From Bacteroidota bacterium (GTDB taxonomy: Bacteria; Bacteroidota; Bacteroidia; Bacteroidales; UBA1402): a stretch of DNA of 20,728 bases. The stretch covers positions 1 through 20,728 of the forward strand of contig JAUZOU010000014.1 of assembly GCA_030706285.1 (NCBI GenBank), read 5' to 3'. The notes beneath the pieces were generated by a model. That model had not been told where the DNA came from. It did not search any database and saw only the letters and a program-made list of their open reading frames with translations. Made by a program: the position numbers and the translations under genes. Below are positions 8,991 to 15,345 of the stretch, one piece after another. Within the stretch, counting starts at the first letter, position 1; the number at the start of each line of letters is the position of its first letter.

Positions 8991-10481
8991 TCATTGCTTG
9001 GCGGTTGCCTTGACAGGCTCTTTCCGGATGGCTTTGACCAGTTCATGGCAGCTTGCCGTCACCGGTTTGACCGTGAATTCCGGAATATTGAACGATTTGA
9101 ACGATCGTTTGTAAAAAACCGGTTTTTTCTGAGGCAGGACAAATGGCTTGTGCGCTTCGCCGTTCTTGTCGAAATAGGCAATGTACAACCGGGCGTATCC
9201 TCCGTCATCCCGTCTGGAAGTGAAGATGATCCACCTGCCGTTGGAAGACCAGGAGTGGTAGCTTTCAACATCAGGGCTGTTAACAGCCGCCAGATTTTTG
9301 TAAGTACCAGTGTGGAGATCCATCAGGTATAAATCGCTGCTTTTGTGCCAGATGTGAAAGTTCCCGAAATCACCCATGGAAAACAGCAAATAGTTGCCAT
9401 CCGGCGATACCCTTGGCAGGGTGGCGCTTTTTCCGATGGACGCGGCGCTCACAACCGTGTCCGAGGGCCCGAACGTTAAGGTGGCAGGATCGAACGATTT
9501 GCGCAGAATGTTGTATTTGATGTTTTTATAATTGAGAATGACATCCTTCTCGATGTTGTCTAGTTTAGGTGCATACCTGGCACACGAATAATACAGGGAT
9601 TTACCGTCAGGGCTCCAGTAAGGATAGGTCTCAAGCCAACCATCGGTGGTTTCGATCGGGCTAACCTCGTTTTTTTCCACGTTGTACAGCACCAGATCGG
9701 ATTTATCGTCCAGTACCTCAATTTTCTGAAGGTCCTTGGTATGGAAGTTCTGTCCTGTTTTGTTGGTTGAATAGGCAATCAGATTCATGGTCGGATGCCA
9801 GCTGGGGTAGACGGCATTGGCATACATGCCTTCGACTTTCGGATCGACTTTTTTTATCTGATTGTTTTCTATAATCACCGTTCCACCCATTCTGCCCCGA
9901 ACGTGAAATTGCATGTTGCCTGTCTTGTTGTAATTCTGGAAGGAATGGCAATTCACACATTGACCTTCTTTTTCAGTCGAAAGAAGCCTGTTGTCATACA
10001 GCACCTTCACATCGAAATTTTCCAGGTTCCGCTGGTTGATGCTCATATCTTCATAGGTTGTATAGACTGGCTGAATATACCTGTAAGTTACATAATTGTC
10101 TATCATTTCCGGGGCAATATGATCCGTAAATGCCGGATACTTGGTCCAGAAAACGTTTTGCTTGGCATAGACCTGGACAATCAGGTCTTCTCCTTTGTTG
10201 GCAGCTAGCAATGATTTCCAGTCTTTCAGACTGATTTCGACATCTTTCCCACTGATGATCAACGTTTTTCCATTTTTTGAACGAATGCTGGTCAGATAGG
10301 ATGTTGCTTCATTATTGATGCGAAAATTGAGAGGGGCGATGTTGTACGGAATGCAGACCTCTTTATAGTCCGGATAGAGGCTCAGGGTGTCAGTCGCATC
10401 CTTGCAGTGCCCGGGAAGGTGCTTGCAGGAACACAACGTGACGAGCAGGCTGCAAAAAATCAATAAGCTGTATTTATTCAT
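8991..10481 (-). CDS. Lipoprotein with CXXCH motif and TolB/PD40-like propeller
   Basis: Starting at ATG 10481 (496 aa), the product opens with a lipoprotein signal (MNKYSLLIFCSLLVTLCSC; C19 or C17 as the lipidated Cys). A longer frame from 10538 only reads through the upstream repeat. A beta-rich N-terminal part is followed by QCVNCHSF, with CVNCH at residues 175-179. This is a single c-type heme attachment motif. The rest carries PD40/WD40-like repeats, for example YPSWHPTMNLIAYSTN, YPYWSPDGKSLYYS, LPRVSPDGNYLLFS and YHSWSSNGRWIIFTS, consistent with a TolB-like beta-propeller on the outer side of the cell. I recall such proteins next to DUF6057 genes in Bacteroidales, as here. It may be a surface sensor or electron-transfer lipoprotein; the function is unknown. 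Its leader closely matches that of hgcA. Confidence 0.8.
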   Translation of the reverse strand: MNKYSLLIFCSLLVTLCSCKHLPGHCKDATDTLSLYPDYKEVCIPYNIAPLNFRINNEATSYLTSIRSKNGKTLIISGKDVEISLKDWKSLLAANKGEDLIVQVYAKQNVFWTKYPAFTDHIAPEMIDNYVTYRYIQPVYTTYEDMSINQRNLENFDVKVLYDNRLLSTEKEGQCVNCHSFQNYNKTGNMQFHVRGRMGGTVIIENNQIKKVDPKVEGMYANAVYPSWHPTMNLIAYSTNKTGQNFHTKDLQKIEVLDDKSDLVLYNVEKNEVSPIETTDGWLETYPYWSPDGKSLYYSCARYAPKLDNIEKDVILNYKNIKYNILRKSFDPATLTFGPSDTVVSAASIGKSATLPRVSPDGNYLLFSMGDFGNFHIWHKSSDLYLMDLHTGTYKNLAAVNSPDVESYHSWSSNGRWIIFTSRRDDGGYARLYIAYFDKNGEAHKPFVLPQKKPVFYKRSFKSFNIPEFTVKPVTASCHELVKAIRKEPVKATAKQ

Positions 10482-10510
10482 CTGATAATCATTTTTTGTT
10501 TTAGAACAGA

Positions 10511-10548
10511 GGCAACGCCGCATGCCTGGTACAGGCATACTCGTTTCA
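10511..10548 (-). repeat. Leader stem-loop repeat, copy A (CXXCH lipoprotein gene)
   Basis: The copy contains a perfect 7-bp inverted repeat, ATGCCTG/CAGGCAT (10522-10528 and 10532-10538), with a 3-base loop. An outer AACG/CGTT pair (10514-10517, 10542-10545) closes the structure. GCATGC starts 39 bp from the start codon at 10481. The segment 10479-10526, which includes that start codon, aligns without gaps to 14067-14114 at 40 of 48 positions. It is the shortest copy because the internal spacer is missing. Confidence 0.8.
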
Positions 10549-10575
10549 TGACCTTATTTAGGGCAGTTCAAGTAG

Positions 10576-12477
10576 CTAGTTGGCTTTTGTTTCAGCTGTA
10601 TCTTTGGGCTTTTTCGTATTGGCAAACAAGTAATAATACCAGTATGTATCTCCAAATTCGTTGGCGTAAACGACTTTTGCCGCATCTTCTGAATAATTGT
10701 GGTACTGCTGCAAATAGGACAACAGGAGCTGGAATTTGGCCAGCATGTTCTTGTCGACTGGCAGCTGGTTAATGTCAACCTTGTGTTCAAGATACAGAAA
10801 CAAAATGGCTGCTTCCTGAAAATGAACCGGAATGCGCTTGTTGGTACTGGTGTAATAAGCAAACTTTGGCATAAATCCGGCTGCATTTTTCAATTCCAGA
10901 TTGCTCAGCATGGAAAGCTCGAGAACACTGGGAGGCCCGCTGGTCAGGTTTGCAAAGCTGTCCCTGATAAAGTTCTCCAGTATGCCCTGGTCTCCTTCCA
11001 GTATGTTGGTGTAGTTCGTCAAGGGCAAAATGCCGGCAAATTCGGGTGCCTTTGCGATGGCTTCCGGATGGTCGATGTATCGTTGATGTGCCTTAGCCCA
11101 GGATTTGTAAAACAACGTAGAAGCCAGGACATCATTGTATTTTTGTGCCAGTTTGGTTTCTCCGTTGAGCAGGCATGACAGGACAAAATATTTCATGACG
11201 TACGCATTCATACCGTATTCGACCATTTGCTCCATACACCATTTGTAACAGTAATTTTCTTTTCCGTATTGATAATAAAAGAATGGTCCGGCGATTTCGA
11301 TCGGGAGAATTTCCCTGGGTGAATGGTACGGTTTGTTTCCGTTTTTGTATTTAAACTCGTTGTCTGCCGCAATACCCAATTTGACCAAGGCTAATTTGGT
11401 ACTCATGACAATGAGGCGAGTCGGTTCGTCCTGGTCAGCCCTGGCCAATTTGAGCACGTTGTTCCAGTTCCCCTGTTCAGAAGCAGACAACATCGAAAGT
11501 TCCGTATTGAAGTTCTTATCGTGATAGGTAAAATGGCCCAGTACAAACAGACCGGCCAAGAAGACGACAGCAGGCCATACTTGGCTGAAGAAAGATGTCC
11601 TGACCATAACGTTGTGCTCCTTTTTCCCGGTCAGTGCGGCTAGAATAAAAAACACAGCGATCAGCACGTACGGTAGCCATAACAGACGCTCATGACCGGC
11701 AACCTTAAAATTTGGCAGATTGGCACAAAACAGGTTGTTGAAATAGATCTGATGGTAGACGGCTTGATAATACAGGAAAGGAATCAGATACAAACCGGCC
11801 GCTGCAACAATGACCGGCATCCAGTGCTTGAGTTCTTTTTCGGCGATGGCTTGTTTAAGCACATGCAACAGCATCAGTAATCCGCCCAGCAAGGCATAAG
11901 CCCCACAAACCGGATAGGCGGCCAGAAGATAGAGCAAGAGGCAACAAGTTTGTTGAACGAAGCCTTTCATACGCCTGATCAGAAACCAGCCTGCCAGTAT
12001 GATTAACACACCGAGAATACAGACAAACGCGATGCCGTGCAATTTCTGGATATAGATCAGATAACCCAGTTCCGTTGTGCACAGAACCAATGCCAGCGAA
12101 GGAATAAACGCCAACGGCAGTTTTTTTCCGGTGAGGTTAAAGGCTTTTGCAACCAAATAAACAACCAGCAGGAGCAGCAGTAGGTAAATGATGGATCCGA
12201 GCCACGGATAATAAAAGAACTGGGTCAGGAACGTTCCGGCATAGACGGACAGCCCGCCGATTTTGCTGATTGTATCAGAAAAAAATTCCGGAGTCGTCGA
12301 AAACAAATCCAACTCCTGTAGCTTAAACAGGAATCCGGAATTTATGCCGACCGTATAATAGAGTACGGCGATGATAAAGAGACCTAAGGCTGTTCCATTC
12401 AGGCTATTGACAAGGTTGAGCCCTTTTCCGGGTGTTTTTTTTACAACGCCCTTGGCAGGATGCTGTGTGTTTTTCAT
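10576..12477 (-). CDS. DUF6057 family multi-span membrane protein
   Basis: The 633-residue product has a membrane half and a soluble half. Hydrophobic segments are clustered at about 28-48, 76-112, 120-167, 175-215, 220-240, 265-285 and 302-320. The remainder (about 325-633) is helical, rich in Tyr, Asn and Leu, and resembles TPR-like repeats. This matches the Bacteroidales DUF6057 family as I remember it. No catalytic motif is visible and no function is established. ATG 12477 follows the leader repeat directly. The gene ends 94 bp before the CXXCH lipoprotein gene, and I expect the two to be a functional pair, with a membrane protein plus an exported propeller lipoprotein. It lies 277 bp after hgcB on the same strand, so a link to hgcAB is possible but not shown. 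Confidence 0.8.
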   Translation of the reverse strand: MKNTQHPAKGVVKKTPGKGLNLVNSLNGTALGLFIIAVLYYTVGINSGFLFKLQELDLFSTTPEFFSDTISKIGGLSVYAGTFLTQFFYYPWLGSIIYLLLLLLVVYLVAKAFNLTGKKLPLAFIPSLALVLCTTELGYLIYIQKLHGIAFVCILGVLIILAGWFLIRRMKGFVQQTCCLLLYLLAAYPVCGAYALLGGLLMLLHVLKQAIAEKELKHWMPVIVAAAGLYLIPFLYYQAVYHQIYFNNLFCANLPNFKVAGHERLLWLPYVLIAVFFILAALTGKKEHNVMVRTSFFSQVWPAVVFLAGLFVLGHFTYHDKNFNTELSMLSASEQGNWNNVLKLARADQDEPTRLIVMSTKLALVKLGIAADNEFKYKNGNKPYHSPREILPIEIAGPFFYYQYGKENYCYKWCMEQMVEYGMNAYVMKYFVLSCLLNGETKLAQKYNDVLASTLFYKSWAKAHQRYIDHPEAIAKAPEFAGILPLTNYTNILEGDQGILENFIRDSFANLTSGPPSVLELSMLSNLELKNAAGFMPKFAYYTSTNKRIPVHFQEAAILFLYLEHKVDINQLPVDKNMLAKFQLLLSYLQQYHNYSEDAAKVVYANEFGDTYWYYYLFANTKKPKDTAETKAN

Positions 12478-12510
12478 ATGATCATATCTATTCTTTCATT
12501 AAAGCCGTAT

Positions 12511-12570
12511 GTACTCCGCATGCCGATCTGATCACAGGCTTGGATACGTTGTACAAGTATGCTCGTTTCA
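12511..12570 (-). repeat. Leader stem-loop repeat, copy B (DUF6057 gene)
   Basis: GCATGC at 12518-12523 pairs with GTATGC at 12557-12562; the one difference gives a G-U pair in RNA, which keeps the stem. The distal 20 bp (12551-12570) differ from copy C at only one position. GCATGC starts 41 bp from the start codon at 12477, close to the 39 bp of the other copies. The part between stem and start codon has diverged more than in copies A and C. Confidence 0.75.
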
Positions 12571-12754
12571 AGCTGCTAAAATAGTACAATTATTAAAGGA
12601 GCGATTTGTTTTTGAAAAAAATTCGTGAATGAATCGATCCAAATATCAGACCGTTGCCTGATACACATCAGCCATTAAACGTCATGCCTGCCTGAAAAAG
12701 TTATCTTGTCACTGCTGACTTGGAAATTGAATTGATCGGACATCCGCTGTTTTC
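12571..12754. other. Spacer between hgcB and the DUF6057 leader repeat
   Basis: With the adjoining repeat, this fills the 277-bp gap between two same-strand genes, the longest in the run and a likely site for a separate promoter. A near match to the -7 box on the minus strand (CAAATATC at 12640-12647, one mismatch) has no -33 partner. A short GCTGTT/AACAGC inverted repeat overlaps the hgcB stop but lacks a T-run, so it is not called a terminator. No ORF of interest was seen. Confidence 0.3.
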
Positions 12755-13054
12755 TTAACAACAGCTTTTACTTCCCTTCGAACAATCGCAGCTCGGTTCG
12801 GTCCCGTTCAACAGGCCATTGAGAATGCCGGCTGCACACCCGACTCCCGATTTCACCGAAATAGCCTTGAACCGGCAATTCAACGCACAAGCGCCACATT
12901 CCATACAATCGTCAATGTCCAGTATCCGGGCTTTTCCTCCGGATAGTTCAAAAACAGCATGCGGGCAAACGATGGTGCACATGCCACAGCCCGTACATCG
13001 ATCAACGTCCAGCTTCAATGTCGCTACGTTTCTTAAATACTGCATCGTTTTCAT
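12755..13054 (-). CDS. hgcB: HgcB, mercury methylation ferredoxin
   Basis: This 99-residue 2[4Fe-4S] ferredoxin is the electron donor partner of HgcA; it is thought to reduce the corrinoid and to handle Hg(II) through its extra cysteines. The first cluster motif is C20-x2-C23-x2-C26-x3-C30-P. The second is C50-x2-C53-x2-C56-x3-C60, in the diagnostic CMECGACALNC context. C73 follows in VGCAAG, at the same number as the conserved extra Cys of HgcB from Pseudodesulfovibrio mercurii ND132. The protein ends in a vicinal pair, C98-C99, and also has C89 and C91. The residue after C60 is Arg, where a Pro is usual. The start is one base after the hgcA stop (TGA-G-ATG), so translation is probably coupled. 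Length agrees with the family (about 95 aa). Confidence 0.95.
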   Translation of the reverse strand: MKTMQYLRNVATLKLDVDRCTGCGMCTIVCPHAVFELSGGKARILDIDDCMECGACALNCRFKAISVKSGVGCAAGILNGLLNGTEPSCDCSKGSKSCC

Positions 13055-13055
13055 C

Positions 13056-14069
13056 TCAGATCAGTTTTGATAGAATGAAGAGAATAGCCCCAATAATCAG
13101 AGCTGTCACTTGGAAAGGAATAGCCCATTTCATTTCTTTCTTTACACCCGACAACGACGTGTAGGTGGAAGAACCTGTAAAATTCATGGTCAGGAAGGAG
13201 GCAATGCTTAGATTGACAAATCCGATGGCGATGGACTCAAATACAGGTGCATGAAACAAGTAATTCATCAAAATAGTCATTATTGCACCCCAGCAGGCTC
13301 CTTTCAAGGCAAAAGCGCGAAAAGGCATCCACGGCAGGAATAAGGGGGCAACGACTATACCCGCAAAATAAGCGCCCAATGCATTCACTATTGGAAAAGT
13401 ACTGGTACGTAATATATTGGCGAATAAAAATCCGGTTTTATCAAGCCCGGACAGAAAAAAGTAGGAAGCTACGACAATCAATAATCTCGGCAGATTGGCA
13501 TTGAAGTCCACCGGGATAAGTTTGGCCCGTTCTTTCATAGGGAATGTCACTGTCCGCATGGCCGGCGATGCCTGATAACCGGCTTCAATAAACCGTTTGA
13601 TGTCAAGAGCCCGGACAGGTCCAAAAGTAACATGGAAACCAGTCTGTTCTTTCACCGGATAGGCCGCCACACCGCTGGCAGCTAACTGGGGTACAATGAT
13701 TCTTCGGTGTTTGACGATGCTTGCTAATGACACCGCTTTGATGCTGTTAACCAGATTGCCTGTCCCGAATGTCCCTTTACCGGCCGAGCACCAGACGTTT
13801 ACGCCTTTTGTATCGATGACGAGCAACCAGACATTCAGAGACGTCAGATTTTTTCTCAACACATCAAAACTCAACTTATAATTGGCTGAAACCAATACAT
13901 CCGACTGGCTGTCAGGCTTTCCGATTTTATATAAGCCTGGGGTGACGGCATAATGGTCTCTTCCGATACCCAATCTGACTTTTACTGCTCCCATTTTGTC
14001 CGGCAGTTCCAGTTTGGTCGAAACAACAGGCGCCATGGCTGAGACTGGTCGTAATTCGTTTATATTCAT
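13056..14069 (-). CDS. hgcA: HgcA, corrinoid protein of mercury methylation
   Basis: HgcA transfers a methyl group from its corrinoid to Hg(II), giving methylmercury; with HgcB it is required for the trait. The 337-residue length matches the reference protein (about 338). Residues 1-185 form the cytoplasmic corrinoid-binding domain. The cap-helix motif NVWCSAGKGTFGT is at 91-103, with C94 as the expected lower-axial cobalt ligand (Cys93 in ND132). Hydrophobic segments at about 193-209, 225-247, 253-273, 277-296 and 315-336 form the membrane tail, with the family-typical NFTGSST at 296-302. ATG 14069 is preceded by an A-rich leader and the stem-loop repeat. hgcB follows at one base. arsC lies 86 bp upstream on the same strand. 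No mer genes, cobalamin riboswitch or ArsR-type regulator are visible nearby. Activity cannot be judged from sequence, but no key residue is missing. Confidence 0.96.
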   Translation of the reverse strand: MNINELRPVSAMAPVVSTKLELPDKMGAVKVRLGIGRDHYAVTPGLYKIGKPDSQSDVLVSANYKLSFDVLRKNLTSLNVWLLVIDTKGVNVWCSAGKGTFGTGNLVNSIKAVSLASIVKHRRIIVPQLAASGVAAYPVKEQTGFHVTFGPVRALDIKRFIEAGYQASPAMRTVTFPMKERAKLIPVDFNANLPRLLIVVASYFFLSGLDKTGFLFANILRTSTFPIVNALGAYFAGIVVAPLFLPWMPFRAFALKGACWGAIMTILMNYLFHAPVFESIAIGFVNLSIASFLTMNFTGSSTYTSLSGVKKEMKWAIPFQVTALIIGAILFILSKLI

Positions 14070-14099
14070 CTGATACAGATTTTTTGTTTAAGGACGGAT

Positions 14100-14158
14100 G
14101 CAACGTCGCATGCCGATGATCATCTGTTGGGGTGCCTGGTACAAGCATGCTCGTTTCA
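14100..14158 (-). repeat. Leader stem-loop repeat, copy C (hgcA)
   Basis: AACG plus GCATGC (14102-14105, 14108-14113) face GCATGC plus CGTT (14145-14150, 14152-14155) as inverted arms with a small bulge. The long loop includes a 10-bp palindrome, GATGATCATC. GCATGC starts 39 bp from the hgcA start codon. The outer end contains the arsC stop codon (14156-14158), so the copy fills almost the whole 86-bp arsC-hgcA gap. It shares the distal 20 bp with copy B (19 of 20) and copy A (18 of 20). Confidence 0.8.
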
Positions 14159-14581
14159 CAATAATGGCTTAACTTTTTCAAGATAAAATGCCTCAAACGT
14201 TTTCCGGATTTCGTCCCGGACCCGGCGGAATTCACTCCAGATGAATTCGTCTGTTCCAACGGCACGACCCGGATCATCGAATCCATAATGCAACCGATGG
14301 GAGACTTTCCCAGAAAAGACAGGACAAGATTCATTTGCCTCACTACAAACCGTGATCACGAAATCCCACGCCTTATCCGAATAGAGGCTGACGTGTGTTG
14401 GTGTATGATGACTGATATCAATACCAGCTTCGGCCATAACCTTAATTGCTTTTGAACTGACTTTTGGTGCAGGCTCAGTGCCGGCTGAATACACAGTCAG
14501 CGAGGAATCGAACGACTGAAGCCAGCCCTGCGCCATCTGGCTACGGCAACTGTTGCCGGTGCATAGAATCAGGATGTTCAT
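14156..14581 (-). CDS. arsC: Arsenate reductase, thioredoxin-coupled (LMW-PTP fold)
   Basis: The 141-residue product has the low-molecular-weight phosphatase P-loop at its N-terminus (CTGNSCRS, C7 to R13). The redox pair C79 and C86 lies in ITVCSEANESCP. The three cysteines have the same spacing as Cys10, Cys82 and Cys89 of S. aureus ArsC, so this is a thioredoxin-type arsenate reductase and not a tyrosine phosphatase. DDP at 102-104 supplies the general-acid Asp. It reduces As(V) to As(III) in the cytoplasm. No arsenite pump, arsR or arsM is visible. The gene lies between an HD protein (78 bp upstream) and hgcA (86 bp downstream), so a metal/metalloid-related operon is plausible. I recall reports of arsenic genes near hgcAB in other genomes. 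Confidence 0.88.
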   Translation of the reverse strand: MNILILCTGNSCRSQMAQGWLQSFDSSLTVYSAGTEPAPKVSSKAIKVMAEAGIDISHHTPTHVSLYSDKAWDFVITVCSEANESCPVFSGKVSHRLHYGFDDPGRAVGTDEFIWSEFRRVRDEIRKTFEAFYLEKVKPLL

Positions 14582-14659
14582 AGAATCTGATCGTTTTTTA
14601 ATTGGACTGGATGATTGACAGCAACGGACTTTCCGTCATTCAACTGAAAGTAGCCACCT

Positions 14660-15157
14660 TTATATGCTTGCGGCAGACAGATACATGCTTTCAATCAGTT
14701 TAATACCGGTTTCTGTCTTAATGTATTTTTGCCGGATGCTGTTGACCGACGCTTTTGACAGCTCATCTTCGTAACAGTTCACCAGGAAGTCAGCTTCGAC
14801 AAGGATCTGAAAGTCAATCCCGTCAATTTGCTGGTACGAGTGGTGATGTCCAATCAGGAAACAGATCCTGTTCAGTTGGACTTCATCCAGCCCCGCATCG
14901 GCAAGCAGGGCTTTTGCCACGGCAGGCCCTTCCAGCTCCTGATAATGCCCGCTATTCGAGTGGTATTTCCGTTCAGCTTCCTTGATGCCAATATCATGGA
15001 AAATAGCTGCGATGTCTACTGTGGATAGTTCATTATCAGTGAGATGCTCGCTTCGTGCGATGCAGTCTGCCAAGGCATAGACTTTTAATGCATGATTGAT
15101 CCTCCTGACATCGGAACCGAAATAATACATCATTGTTTGAATCAGCGTTTCTATCAT
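14660..15157 (-). CDS. HD-domain phosphohydrolase
   Basis: I choose ATG 15157 (165 aa, MIETLIQTMMYYFG) because the longer frame to 15286 adds a tail that looks non-family. Conserved metal-binding HD residues, numbered from this start, are H22 (INHALKVY), H54-D55 (AIFHDIGI), H104/H105 (IGHHHSY) and D123 (VEADFL). The likely activity is hydrolysis of a phosphate monoester or nucleotide; the substrate is unknown. Similar small HD proteins occur in many Bacteroidales. It is the first gene of the minus-strand run that continues into arsC and hgcAB, and it diverges from mprF across a 188-bp gap where no exact TAnnTTTG box was found for either side. Confidence 0.8.
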   Translation of the reverse strand: MIETLIQTMMYYFGSDVRRINHALKVYALADCIARSEHLTDNELSTVDIAAIFHDIGIKEAERKYHSNSGHYQELEGPAVAKALLADAGLDEVQLNRICFLIGHHHSYQQIDGIDFQILVEADFLVNCYEDELSKASVNSIRQKYIKTETGIKLIESMYLSAASI

Positions 15158-15345
15158 AATGCAAAGCGGTTGAACAGGTCTAAATTGAATGAATTGAAAC
15201 CTGAACGGTGATAACAAAGGAACGGATTTCAACATAAATTTCCAAGGGCGGTTTACGATATGACGGATAAAATTAACAGGTGACATGCTCCTGCTTTAAA
15301 AAATAGTTGCTATCATTATCCCTTGAAGACTTAGCCACGTTTTTT

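Noticed and set aside
10482..10538. N-terminal extension of the CXXCH lipoprotein to 10538
   Set aside because: Those codons come from the leader repeat, and the lipoprotein signal starts cleanly at the ATG at 10481.
10699..11178. 159-codon plus-strand open frame
   Set aside because: It is antisense to the soluble half of the DUF6057 gene; composition mirrors that gene.
12740..12765. GCTGTT/AACAGC inverted repeat at the end of hgcB as a terminator
   Set aside because: The stem is only 6 bp and no T-run follows on the minus strand.
14070..14155. Cobalamin riboswitch before hgcA
   Set aside because: HgcA uses a corrinoid, so this was looked for, but the 86-bp gap is too short and has no B12-box-like motif; it is filled by the stem-loop repeat.
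13927..14343. 138-codon minus-strand open frame across arsC and hgcA
   Set aside because: It is out of frame with both well-supported genes and runs through the leader repeat.
7671..15157. Mercury resistance (mer) genes near hgcAB
   Set aside because: No merA-, merB-, merP- or merR-like protein is encoded; all frames in the region are accounted for by other families.
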